Below, piece after piece: positions 8,889 to 17,316 of a stretch of 64,000 nucleotides of DNA. The DNA comes from Thalassococcus profundi (lineage in GTDB: Bacteria; Pseudomonadota; Alphaproteobacteria; Rhodobacterales; Rhodobacteraceae): the NCBI RefSeq assembly GCF_003344785.1, contig NZ_QPMK01000009.1, forward strand, positions 93,771-157,770, given 5' to 3'. The translations under genes and the position numbers were made by a program. Under the pieces are notes generated by a model that was given only the letters and a program-made list of their open reading frames with translations, made no database searches and was not told where the DNA came from. The stretch's first letter is position 1; each line of letters opens with the position of its first letter.

Positions 8889-10394
8889 TCAGGCGGCCTT
8901 GTCGCCGCCGATGCCGGAAATCGCTTGGATGAGGCTGTCCTCGGTCACTTCCTCGGACGTGAAGGTCCGCATGATCCGGCCGGAATACATGGCGACGATC
9001 CGGTCCGAGACATGCAGAACCTCGGGCATTTCCGAGCTGATGACCATGACCGCATAGCCCTGCGCCGCCAGCTCGCGCAGCAGTTTGTGGATCTCGGACT
9101 TGCTGCCCACGTCGATGCCGCGGGTCGGTTCGTCCACGATCAGCACGCTGGGCTTCATAGACAGCCACTTGCCGATGACGATCTTCTGCTGGTTGCCGCC
9201 CGACAGGTTGCCGACCTTCTGTTTCCAGCCCGGCGTGCGGATGTCCAGCTTGTCGCGGTAGAGATCGAAGATCGCGACCTCGGCGCCCTCGGCCACGAAC
9301 GGCCCGGCCTTGAGGTCGTCGACCTGCGGCAGGGTCATGTTGTCCCGGCAGTTCATGCCCAGCACCAGCCCCTGCCCCTTGCGGTCCTCGGGCACCAGGC
9401 TGATGCCGCGGGCGATGGCGTCCGAAGGCGAGTTCAAGCGCACCTCCTCGCCGTCGAGAAGGATCTTGCCCTTCGACGGATCGCGCAGGCCAAAGAGCGT
9501 CTCGGCGATCTCGGTGCGGCCGGCGCCGACAAGGCCGTAGAAGCCGACCACCTCGCCGCGGCGGATGTCAAAGCTGATGTCGTCGTAGAGCTTGCCGCAA
9601 CTCAGCCCCCGCACTTCGAGCGCCACGTCGCCCAGCTCGTGATGCGACGCATTGCGGCTGAGGTCGAGTTTGCGCCCGATCATCATCTGCGTGACCTTTT
9701 CCTCGTCGGTCTCGCGGGTTTCGACCGTGCCCTGGTACTGACCGTCGCGCAGCACGGTGATGCGGTCGGTGATCTTGAAGATTTCCTCCATCCGGTGGGA
9801 GATATAGACGATCCCGACCCCGCTCTTTTGCAGATCGGATATCACGTCGAAAAGCACAACCTTTTCGGCATCCGTCAGCGACGCGGTGGGCTCGTCGAAG
9901 ATCACCGCCTTGGCATCCACGGTCAGCGCGCGGGCGATCTCGACCATCTGCTGGTTGGCGATGGACAGCGATCCGACCCGGGTCTTGGCGCCGAACCCCA
10001 CGTTGAGCTTTTTCAGGATCGCATCGGTCTTGGAGAACAGCGTCGCCCAGTCGACCCGGCCGAAACTCTTTTTCGGCAGCTCGCCCAGGTAGATGTTCTC
10101 GGCCACCGTCAGTTCCTCGGCGAGGCTCAGTTCCTGGTGGATAAAGACGATGCCCTTGGCCTTGGCTTCGAGCGGGCCGGCCATGACCACCGGCTTTTCG
10201 TCCATCAGGATGCGGCCTTCGTTCGGCTGGTGGATGCCGCCCAGCACCTTCATCAGCGTGGATTTGCCCGCCCCGTTTTCGCCCATCAGGGCGTGGACTT
10301 CGCCGGGCATGACCGACAGCGACACGCCGTCGAGCGCGCGCACGCCGGGAAAGGTCTTGACGATGCCTTCGAGACGCAGAACCGGATCGGTCAT
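8889..10394 (-). CDS. Sugar ABC transporter ATP-binding protein (RbsA/MglA type)
   Basis: A 501-residue tandem ATPase that powers a ribose/galactose-type importer at the inner membrane. The first cassette has Walker A GENGAGKST, signature LSIANQQMVEIARAL and Walker B VIFDEPTASL. The second cassette starts near LEVRGLSCGKLYDDI, has the degenerate Walker-like GLVGAGRTEIAE, signature LSGGNQQKIVIGKWL and Walker B VLIVDEPTRGID. This asymmetric arrangement is normal for the family. ATG 10394 overlaps the stop of the upstream permease gene (ATGA). The substrate is not readable from the sequence. Confidence 0.93.
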   Translation of the reverse strand: MTDPVLRLEGIVKTFPGVRALDGVSLSVMPGEVHALMGENGAGKSTLMKVLGGIHQPNEGRILMDEKPVVMAGPLEAKAKGIVFIHQELSLAEELTVAENIYLGELPKKSFGRVDWATLFSKTDAILKKLNVGFGAKTRVGSLSIANQQMVEIARALTVDAKAVIFDEPTASLTDAEKVVLFDVISDLQKSGVGIVYISHRMEEIFKITDRITVLRDGQYQGTVETRETDEEKVTQMMIGRKLDLSRNASHHELGDVALEVRGLSCGKLYDDISFDIRRGEVVGFYGLVGAGRTEIAETLFGLRDPSKGKILLDGEEVRLNSPSDAIARGISLVPEDRKGQGLVLGMNCRDNMTLPQVDDLKAGPFVAEGAEVAIFDLYRDKLDIRTPGWKQKVGNLSGGNQQKIVIGKWLSMKPSVLIVDEPTRGIDVGSKSEIHKLLRELAAQGYAVMVISSEMPEVLHVSDRIVAMYSGRIMRTFTSEEVTEDSLIQAISGIGGDKAA

Positions 10395-11392
10395 ACCTTG
10401 AGCTCCTCTTTGCCTTTGACGTTCAGCTGACGGTCGAGCACCAGCACCGCGATCAGGATGAGGCCGATCACCAGGTTCACCGTCGAGGTGTCGGCGCCGA
10501 TATGGCCCAGACCCTTGCGCAGCAGCTGGATGGCGATGACGCCGCCCAGGGTGCCGATGACGCTGCCCGCGCCGCCGGTGATCTTGGTGCCGCCCAGCAC
10601 GACGGCGGTGATGACCCACAGCTCGTAGAGCTGGCCGTCGTTGGGGTTCACGGACCCCGATTCCGAATAGAAGACCACCGCCGACAGCGCCGCCAGGAAG
10701 CCGATGATCGCGAAGTTGATCATCATGTGCGGCCCGACGCGGATGCCCGCGTTGACCGCCGCCTCGCGGTTGTCGCCGATGGCATAGGCGTTGCGGCCGT
10801 GCACCGTGCGGGTCATCACGTACCACAGCACCAGAGTCACGATCGCAAGGAACCAGGTGGCCGTGTGCAGCCCCAGGACCTGCGCTTCGGCAAAGTCGAC
10901 GAGCGTCCAGTTCAGGTGGCTCGTGGGGTTCTCGCCGTTGAACATGAAGACGATGCCGCGAAAGCCCAGCATCGACCCCAGCGTGACGATGAAGGCGTCG
11001 ACGCCGGTCTTCCAGACGATGATGCCATTGAGCGCGCCCAGCATCGTGCCCGCCAGCAGCGCCAGCAGCCAGGCCACCGGGATCACCCAGTCGCCCAGGC
11101 CTGCAAAGATCGGCCAGGTCATGCTGTCCAGCAGGATGATCGCGGCGATGGCATAGGTCGCGCCCACGCTGAGGTCGATGTTGCCGTTGATCATCACGAT
11201 GGTCATGCCCATGGCGATGATGCCGATGGGGGCCGACTGCTTGAGCAGCAGCAGCATGTTCTCGTAATCCATGAAGGCGTTGTCGGAGAGCGACAGGTAT
11301 TCGCCCGCGACGCTGAAGAAGATCAGCTCGAGCACGATGAAGCCCCAGATCGCGCCTTTTTTCAGAGCGTCGGAAAGTGCACCAGGTTGCAT
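10391..11392 (-). CDS. Sugar ABC transporter permease (RbsC type) 1
   Basis: A 333-residue inner-membrane permease of the ribose/xylose importer family, with about eight to ten hydrophobic segments. Family motifs are GIIAMGMTIVMINGNIDLSVGA near residues 57-78 and TAVVLGGTKITGGAGSVIGTLGGV near 265-288. It forms the membrane channel together with the second permease at 11511. It overlaps the ATPase gene by four bases and is separated from the upstream permease gene by a block of 35-base tandem repeats. Confidence 0.93.
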   Translation of the reverse strand: MQPGALSDALKKGAIWGFIVLELIFFSVAGEYLSLSDNAFMDYENMLLLLKQSAPIGIIAMGMTIVMINGNIDLSVGATYAIAAIILLDSMTWPIFAGLGDWVIPVAWLLALLAGTMLGALNGIIVWKTGVDAFIVTLGSMLGFRGIVFMFNGENPTSHLNWTLVDFAEAQVLGLHTATWFLAIVTLVLWYVMTRTVHGRNAYAIGDNREAAVNAGIRVGPHMMINFAIIGFLAALSAVVFYSESGSVNPNDGQLYELWVITAVVLGGTKITGGAGSVIGTLGGVIAIQLLRKGLGHIGADTSTVNLVIGLILIAVLVLDRQLNVKGKEELKV

Positions 11393-11410
11393 GACCTTTT
11401 CCTCTTCTAA

Positions 11411-11514
11411 TGCCCTACCGCTTCGCTGCTTGAGGGCTGATTGCTTGCCCTACCGCTTCGCTGCTTGAGGGCTGATTGCTTGCCCTACCGCGTCGCTGCT
11501 GGCGGGCGGATTAC
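11411..11514. repeat. Three tandem copies of a 35-base repeat between permease genes
   Basis: Two exact copies (11411-11445 and 11446-11480) and a third, diverged copy (11481 to about 11514) of a unit beginning TGCCCTACCGCTTCGCTGCT lie between the two permease genes; the third runs into the end of the upstream permease gene. Each unit has GCCCT/AGGGC arms that could form a hairpin in the transcript, so the block could affect mRNA processing or read-through within the operon. Confidence 0.85.
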
Positions 11515-12485
11515 GCGATCGGTGACCAGAGCTTGCCGCGCTTGGCCGCGATATCGAGCCAGACCGCAAGGATGATGATTACCCAGGTCACGACGAACTG
11601 GACGTAGAACTGCAACCCGAGCAGCAGCAGGCCGTTCTGGATGAACCCCAGGATCAGCACGCCGATGACAGTCTTGAAGATCGTGCCCGACCCGCCCATC
11701 AGCGACGCGCCGCCCAGGATGACCGCCGCCAGCACCTCGAGCTCCAGACCCTGCCCCACGGTGTTCTGCGACCCAAGGCTCCGGCTGGCCTGGATCAGCC
11801 CCGCCACCGCCACACAGGCCGACGACATGACGTAGCACAGGAACACCGTCCGCGCGCGCCGAATGCCCGAGAAGGTCGCCGCCGTGCCGTTGCCGCCCAC
11901 CGCATAGACCTTGCGCCCGAAGGGCGTGCGCGCCAGCACGAGGCCCAGAACCGCGGCAAGGCCGAGGAAGATCAGGATCGGCACCGGGATACCCAAGGCC
12001 GTGCCCTGGCCGAAGACGCTGAACCAAGTGCCTTCCTTGTCGGCGATGTCCATGTTCTTGCCGCCGGAATAGGTCAGCGTCAGACCGTGGATGGCCGACA
12101 GCATCCCCAGCGTCACGATCAACGAATTGAGTTTCAGATACCCCACGAGGAAGCCGATGAAAGCGCCAAGGCAGAGCGTCATGGCGAACATCGCCGGGAT
12201 CGCGAGGAACGGACCGATCTTGTCGTGCAGGTCCAGAACCACGATGGTCGAGAAGGACATCATCGATCCCACGGACAGGTCGAGATTGCCGCTGATCACC
12301 ACGAAGGTGACGCCAAGCGCCATGATCCCAAGGATTGCCGAAGATCGTATAACGCTGAACAAGTTGTCCACCGACAGGAATTTCGGATTGGCGAAGGTGA
12401 AGGCGATGATGAACAGCGCAAAGGCGACCAGGATGCCCTGCTTTGCCAGAACGCTGCCGATTTTCTGCTTTGTCAGTGTTGCCAT
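11511..12485 (-). CDS. Sugar ABC transporter permease (RbsC type) 2
   Basis: A 324-residue inner-membrane permease paralogous to the one at 10391. Motifs are GIMALGVTFVVISGNLDLSVGS and LAAVILGGASLMGGSGTIFKTVIG, with several hydrophobic spans ending in a short basic tail (AAKRGKLWSPIA). ATG 12485 is chosen over an in-frame ATG at 12515 because GGGGAGGGG stands just before it. The two permeases probably form a heterodimer served by the ATPase at 8889 and the binding protein at 13425. Confidence 0.93.
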   Translation of the reverse strand: MATLTKQKIGSVLAKQGILVAFALFIIAFTFANPKFLSVDNLFSVIRSSAILGIMALGVTFVVISGNLDLSVGSMMSFSTIVVLDLHDKIGPFLAIPAMFAMTLCLGAFIGFLVGYLKLNSLIVTLGMLSAIHGLTLTYSGGKNMDIADKEGTWFSVFGQGTALGIPVPILIFLGLAAVLGLVLARTPFGRKVYAVGGNGTAATFSGIRRARTVFLCYVMSSACVAVAGLIQASRSLGSQNTVGQGLELEVLAAVILGGASLMGGSGTIFKTVIGVLILGFIQNGLLLLGLQFYVQFVVTWVIIILAVWLDIAAKRGKLWSPIA

Positions 12486-12539
12486 GATCCCCTCCCCAAG
12501 GTCGCTGGCGGTCAACGGTCAGATATCGTCGCGGCCACG

Positions 12540-13337
12540 TCAGACCAGTGTCATGCCGCCGTCGATCATAACGATCTGCCCGGTCATGTAATCGCTGTCC
12601 TCGGAGGCGAGGAAGGTCGTCGTGCCGGTGATGTCCTTCGGCTTGGCCACCCGGCCGCGCAGGATCTCGGCGGAGAACTCTTCCATCGCCTGCCCCGGAC
12701 GGCTGGCCGCGCCGATGTCCATCAGATCGCGGTCGACCTGTTCCCACATCTCCGTGGCGACGACGCCGGGGGCAAAGCCGGTCACGGTGATGTCGTGCTT
12801 GGCCAGATCGCGGGCACCCGACTGGGTCAGCGACACGACGGCGAATTTCGAGGCGCAATAAGGTGCTACGTTGTCGAACCCCTGGCGGCTGGCGATCGAG
12901 GCGGTGTTGATGATCTTGCCACCGCCGCCCTGCGCGATCATCTGGCGCGCCGCCTCCTGCATGCCGATCAGGCAGCCCAGACCATTGACGCCCATGATGA
13001 AATTCCAGTTGTCCTCGGTCACGTTCATGAAGTTCATCGGACGATTAACACCGGCATTGTTGAACTTCACATCGAGCCGCCCGAAGGTTTCGACCGTGTG
13101 GGCGATCATCGCGCGCACCGCGTCACGGTTGGCGACGTCGACTTGGGCCGAGGTGACGTTGCCCGCCTGCCCGTTCAGGCGGCTGCGGTTCTGCTCGGCC
13201 ACGCCGGCCGCGCCATCGCCGTCGATATCGGCGAAACAGACCTTGGCGCCCTCGTCCAGAAGCGCTTCGCCGATGGCCCGGCCGATACCGCGCGCCGCAC
13301 CCGTCACGATGCAGACCCGTCCCGTCACACGTCCCAT
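12540..13337 (-). CDS. SDR-family dehydrogenase (sugar alcohol/sugar acid type)
   Basis: A 265-residue classical short-chain dehydrogenase. It has the cofactor loop TGAARGIGRAIG, an acidic residue after strand 2 (FADIDGDG, favouring NAD), NNAGVN, the catalytic serine in TASIASRQG, and the catalytic Tyr/Lys in YCASK. It ends MTGQIVMIDGGMTLV. It lies between the binding-protein gene and the permeases, so it is co-transcribed with the importer and likely oxidises the imported compound or its product. It is related to the SDR at 16445 on the opposite arm; both share a DSDYMTGQ C-terminal motif. Substrate unknown. Confidence 0.9.
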   Translation of the reverse strand: MGRVTGRVCIVTGAARGIGRAIGEALLDEGAKVCFADIDGDGAAGVAEQNRSRLNGQAGNVTSAQVDVANRDAVRAMIAHTVETFGRLDVKFNNAGVNRPMNFMNVTEDNWNFIMGVNGLGCLIGMQEAARQMIAQGGGGKIINTASIASRQGFDNVAPYCASKFAVVSLTQSGARDLAKHDITVTGFAPGVVATEMWEQVDRDLMDIGAASRPGQAMEEFSAEILRGRVAKPKDITGTTTFLASEDSDYMTGQIVMIDGGMTLV

Positions 13338-13424
13338 GACGCGCCTCCCTGTCTCTGAAACCGTCGAACTCGTCGAAAGACTGCGGGACGCGAGCTGTGC
13401 CCGCGCCCCGCACCCGGGAGGAGT

Positions 13425-14384
13425 TTAGAACACCGGCTTGGTGAACTCGCTCATGTTGTCCTGGGTGATCTTCGGCGTGTCGAAGTAGTTGAGGAACGGC
13501 ACGTCTTCGCCGTTCAGCACGTCGATCGCGGTTTGCAGAGCCGCTTCGGCGTCATCGACCGGCGACTGGTAGATCGAGCCCCAGTAGTCGCCCGCCTCCA
13601 TCGCCTCGTATCCGACCGAGAAATTGGTGGCGCCGACAAAGATGATGTCCTCGCGGCCCGCGGCCTTGGCGGCGTTCAGAGCCCCCACGCCCATGTTGTC
13701 GTCACCGGCATAGACGCCGTCGATGTCGTCGTACTTGACCAGGAAGGCTTCCATCACCTGCTGGGATTTCTCGCGGTTCCAGTCGCCGGGCTGGGTTTCG
13801 ACCAGCGTGACGTCCGGGCAGACCTCGGGCAGACGATCCTCGAACCCCTTGGCGCGCTCGATGGCGGTGGTGTAGCCGGGCTGGCCACTGATCTGCACAA
13901 CGCGGGCTTCGGCTTCGATGCCCATGTCCTTGAACTTGTCGCACATGATCTCGGCCGACCGGGCACCCTGTGTGATGTTGTCGGGACCCGAGAAAGAGGC
14001 CACGAAATCAAAGCCTTGCTCGGCGATATTGGAGTTGGTGACGATGACCGGTATATCGGCCTGGTGCGCCTTGCGCACGGCGGGGATCACCGCTTCGCCA
14101 TTGGTCGGCCAGATGATGATCGCATCGACGTCCTGCTGGATCAGATCCTCGACCTGGGCGATCTGGCGGGCGACGTCGCCGCCGGCATCCAGGACCACCG
14201 ACTCGACCATGTCGTTCTCTTCGGCGGCGGCGATGAAAGCCTGCTCGTAGGTGGTCTGGTAGCTGTCCACGCCGACGTTGTTCTGCGTGATGCCGATCTT
14301 GAACGGGCCGTGCTCGGCGGCCTGGGCCATGCCTGTCAGCGCCAGTGCCGCGCTCGATGCGGCAAGGATGGTGCGAAGTGTCAT
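13425..14384 (-). CDS. Sugar ABC transporter periplasmic binding protein (RbsB type)
   Basis: A 319-residue protein with a cleavable signal peptide (MTLRTILAASSAALALTGMAQA). The mature part is a type I periplasmic binding protein (FKIGITQNNVGVDSYQTTYEQAF, DAIIIWPTNGEAVIPAVRKAHQADIPVIVTNS, GVYAGDDNMGVGALNAAKAAGR). It captures the ligand for the importer encoded downstream. It is first in the minus-strand arm, has a GGGAGGAG ribosome site, and is divergent from the regulator gene; the shared upstream region holds a paired palindrome at 14509-14540. Confidence 0.93.
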   Translation of the reverse strand: MTLRTILAASSAALALTGMAQAAEHGPFKIGITQNNVGVDSYQTTYEQAFIAAAEENDMVESVVLDAGGDVARQIAQVEDLIQQDVDAIIIWPTNGEAVIPAVRKAHQADIPVIVTNSNIAEQGFDFVASFSGPDNITQGARSAEIMCDKFKDMGIEAEARVVQISGQPGYTTAIERAKGFEDRLPEVCPDVTLVETQPGDWNREKSQQVMEAFLVKYDDIDGVYAGDDNMGVGALNAAKAAGREDIIFVGATNFSVGYEAMEAGDYWGSIYQSPVDDAEAALQTAIDVLNGEDVPFLNYFDTPKITQDNMSEFTKPVF

Positions 14385-14508
14385 TTGGGTCTCCTCCCGG
14401 TTGACGTCTCTTGTCTTGGTCGTTCAACGGCCTGCTCCCGGATCACCCCCGAGAGTGGCTCTTGCCGCATACTGCCCAAGGCGCCACGCCGTGAGACCGG
14501 CAATAAAA

Positions 14509-14540
14509 TCCATTTTGGAGATTATTTTATCCAAACTGGA
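14509..14540. promoter_or_regulatory. Paired palindromic operator candidate in divergent promoter region
   Basis: Two 11-base sites, TCCATTTTGGA (14509-14519) and TCCAAACTGGA (14530-14540), are inverted copies of each other with one mismatch. Each is also palindromic at its ends (TCCA/TGGA). Their centres are 21 bases apart, two helical turns, which suits two dimers on one DNA face. They lie between the divergent binding-protein gene and regulator gene in an AT-rich stretch. Confidence 0.65.
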
Positions 14541-14593
14541 TGTCTTCCCGGTACGATCTGATCGTCATTCTGAACAATTTGAAGGCGGACGAG

Positions 14594-16423
14594 ATGAGCG
14601 GATCGATGTCATCCAAATCGACCAAATACACCGAAGGTTCGGTGCAGGCTTTATCGGAAAGGATCGATACCAGCGTGAACGCGATGGCAGGACATAAGCA
14701 CGGCGTTTCCGTTTCGCAAAGCGTCCATGCCGAGATGCTGACGGTTCTGTCCTTTCTGGAGGACCTGTGCGGCGAGGTCGAGGACACGATCGAACTGGCC
14801 TCGACCGATGCGCATCTGCGCATGGCGCTGCACCTGCTTCAGGGCCATTTCGAGGCGCGCACAGTCACCCCCACCTCTCTGATCGGCGCCAGTGGCGTGC
14901 CCTACGCCACCGCCAACCGACGCATGAAGGACATGATGAAGGCCGGGCTCATCGACCAGCGCCCGCGCACCAAGACCCGCAAGAGCTTTTCCCTGCATCC
15001 AAGCGACAAGCTGCTGTCGCAATGGGTGCAGCTGTCGGGCCGCGTGCAGCGCATCGCCGAGGGGCATTTCGGCGGTCTGGGGTCTGCCACCAACCCGCAG
15101 GACTATTACTTCGGCGGCAGCTACGCCGCGGCGCATTCGATCCCGCCCCTGCCGATCCGGTCCGAACCGTTGCGCGTGTCGGGCGGCATCCGGGTGCTGG
15201 TCCATGGCGACCCCACCTTCATGGTCATGGAGAATCTCAAGCGCCAGTTCGAACAGTCCATCGGCACCCAGATCAGCCAGCGCGCCTTTTCCATTGACCG
15301 CCTGCGCGACGAGGCGCTGCGCAATGCCGACCGGCCCACGAGCCGCTACGACATCATCGCAGTCGACCTGCCCTGGATCGGCGAATTTGCCGACAGGGGC
15401 GTGCTGATGCCGCTGGAGGATGCCTTTGACGTCGCGGCACTCGATCCGGCGGATTTCCACACCGCCGGCTGGAAGGCGACGCATTGGGGTGGCCGCGCCT
15501 TCGCCGTGCCCGCCCAGACCACGCCGGAACTGCTGTTCTACCGCCGCGACCTTCTGGCCGCTGCGGGGCTGGAGCCGCCCGCGACGACCGACGCGCTGCT
15601 GCAGGCCGCGCGCACGCTGCACCAACCGCAGCGCGGGCTCTACGGCATCGGCTGGAACGCCGCGCGCGGCACGGCGCTGGGGCACACGGTACTGATGACC
15701 ATGGCCGATTTCGGCCAGCCGATCCTGAACCTGCCCGAAGTGGCCGGCGGCTTTGATACCGACCGTCTGGCCGACCGCGACTACCGCGTCACGATCGACA
15801 CCGACGCGGGCCTGCAGGCAGCGGAATTCCTGCGCGAATTACTGAGCTATTCGCCGCCCGACATCCTGTCGATGTCCTGGTACGAGCGCGTGCGGCCCTA
15901 TGCCCAGGGCAAGATCGCCATGGCCTACGGCTACACGCTGCTGGCCCCCTATTTCGAGCTCGACGAGACCTCGCCCGCCTACGGACAGACCGGCTATCTG
16001 CCGCATCCGGTCGGGCCGGGCGCCACCGCGGTCGCGCCGATCGGCGGCTATGCGCTCGGCATCCCGTCGAACCTCGCGCCGGAACGCCTGCCCGCCGCCG
16101 CCGAGGCACTGACGCTCTTTACCTCGCCCGAGGCGCAGAAGCTTTTCGTGCAGAACGGCAGCCGGACCAACGCCCGCTACTCCGTCGCCGCCGATCCGGA
16201 TGTGCGCCGCGCCTCGCCGATCTTCGAGGCCGTGGACGGCATGTCCTGGCGCGACGAACTGCAATTCTGGCCCCGCCCGCCGGTGCCCGAGATCGCCGGG
16301 ATCATCCAGATCTGCGGCGAGGAATTCCACGACATGCTGCGCGGCATCCAGAACCCGCGCGACGCCCTGCGCCGGGCCCAGGATCGCGCCGACGCGCTGA
16401 TCACGCCCCGACCAAAGACCTGA
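14594..16423 (+). CDS. Winged-helix regulator fused to a type-1 solute-binding domain
   Basis: A 609-residue protein with two parts. Residues about 70-135 look like a MarR-type winged helix (LRMALHLLQGHFEAR, SLIGASGVPYATANRRMKDMMKAGLIDQR). Residues about 198-600 resemble family 1 extracellular solute-binding proteins (GIRVLVHGDPTFMVMENLKRQFE, YDIIAVDLPWIGEFADRGVLMPLED, AFAVPAQTTPELLFYRRDLLAAAGLEPP, EALTLFTSPEAQKLF). There is no signal peptide or membrane segment, so the binding domain should act inside the cell as the ligand sensor. The start at 14594 has GAAGGCG upstream; ATG 14540 overlaps the operator candidate and has no ribosome site. It probably controls both divergent arms. The fusion architecture is uncommon in my experience; the role is inferred. 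Confidence 0.85.
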   Translation: MSGSMSSKSTKYTEGSVQALSERIDTSVNAMAGHKHGVSVSQSVHAEMLTVLSFLEDLCGEVEDTIELASTDAHLRMALHLLQGHFEARTVTPTSLIGASGVPYATANRRMKDMMKAGLIDQRPRTKTRKSFSLHPSDKLLSQWVQLSGRVQRIAEGHFGGLGSATNPQDYYFGGSYAAAHSIPPLPIRSEPLRVSGGIRVLVHGDPTFMVMENLKRQFEQSIGTQISQRAFSIDRLRDEALRNADRPTSRYDIIAVDLPWIGEFADRGVLMPLEDAFDVAALDPADFHTAGWKATHWGGRAFAVPAQTTPELLFYRRDLLAAAGLEPPATTDALLQAARTLHQPQRGLYGIGWNAARGTALGHTVLMTMADFGQPILNLPEVAGGFDTDRLADRDYRVTIDTDAGLQAAEFLRELLSYSPPDILSMSWYERVRPYAQGKIAMAYGYTLLAPYFELDETSPAYGQTGYLPHPVGPGATAVAPIGGYALGIPSNLAPERLPAAAEALTLFTSPEAQKLFVQNGSRTNARYSVAADPDVRRASPIFEAVDGMSWRDELQFWPRPPVPEIAGIIQICGEEFHDMLRGIQNPRDALRRAQDRADALITPRPKT

Positions 16424-16444
16424 CGTCCCGAGGAGGAGAGACAC

Positions 16445-17251
16445 ATGGACACCGAACGCCTGAAGGGCAAGAACATCCTGATCACCGGTGCCGCCCGCGG
16501 CATGGGCGCCGCCAATGCCGAAGCCTTTGCGGCGCAGGGCGCCAACGTGTGTCTGGGCGATCTCGATGGCGACGAGGCGCAGAAGGTCGCCGATGCGATC
16601 AACGCCGCCGGCAATGGCAAGGCCGTAGCGGTCAGGATGGATGTCACCAGCCGCGCCGACAATGCCGCCGCCGTCGCCGCGACGGTCGAGGCCTTCGGTT
16701 CCATCAACGTGGGCCTCTTCAACGCCGGCCTCAACAAGCCCCGGTTCTTCATGGATATCGATGAAGACAACTGGGACATGATCATGAACGTCAACACCAA
16801 GGCGATGTGGCTCGGCATGCAGGAGGTCGCGCGCCAGATGATCGCGCAGGGACCGCAGGACAAGCCTTACAAGCTGATCAACGTCGGTTCCATCGCATCG
16901 CGCAAACCGCTGGTGGACGTCACCGTCTACTGCACCTCGAAATACGGCTGCCTCGCGCTGACCGAGTGTGGCGCGCTGGGTCTGGCCGAGCACAACATCA
17001 CCGTGAACGGCTATGCCCCGGGCGTCGTGGTCACCCCGCTCTGGGAACAGCTCGACAAGGACCTGGTCGAGATCGGGTTCAAGGAGCGCGCGGGCCAGGC
17101 CTACGACGACATCGTCGAGAACAACCTGGTGATCAAGCGTGTGTCCTATCCCAAGGACGTGGTCGGCACCGCATCGTTCCTGGCCAGCGACGACAGCGAC
17201 TACATGACCGGCCAGATGATCTCGATCGACGGCGGCTGGGTCACGAAGTAA
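16445..17251 (+). CDS. SDR-family dehydrogenase
   Basis: A 268-residue classical SDR with TGAARGMGAANA (cofactor loop), GDLDGDEA after strand 2 (acidic, NAD-type), a substituted NAG motif (FNAGLN), the catalytic serine in VGSIASRKP, and Tyr/Lys in YCTSK. It ends YMTGQMISIDGGWVTK. It is preceded by CGAGGAGGAG and begins the plus-strand enzyme arm right after the regulator gene. It is most like the SDR at 12540; having one copy in each arm suggests either successive steps on related compounds or two stereo-specific enzymes. Substrate unknown. Confidence 0.9.
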   Translation: MDTERLKGKNILITGAARGMGAANAEAFAAQGANVCLGDLDGDEAQKVADAINAAGNGKAVAVRMDVTSRADNAAAVAATVEAFGSINVGLFNAGLNKPRFFMDIDEDNWDMIMNVNTKAMWLGMQEVARQMIAQGPQDKPYKLINVGSIASRKPLVDVTVYCTSKYGCLALTECGALGLAEHNITVNGYAPGVVVTPLWEQLDKDLVEIGFKERAGQAYDDIVENNLVIKRVSYPKDVVGTASFLASDDSDYMTGQMISIDGGWVTK

Positions 17252-17316
17252 CCCGAACAACCCCCTGATTTTGCAACAGAATGGATGCGCGCCCGCGTAT
17301 CCGAAAGGAGCCTTTC

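Noticed and set aside
8862..10430. 522-codon plus-strand frame opposite the ABC ATPase
   Set aside because: Antisense shadow with low-complexity composition; the ATPase motifs are on the minus strand.
11411..11514. CRISPR array
   Set aside because: Repeats are directly adjacent without unique spacers and there are no cas genes.
14540..14593. ATG 14540 as the start of the regulator
   Set aside because: It overlaps the palindromic site and has no ribosome site; ATG 14594 has one.
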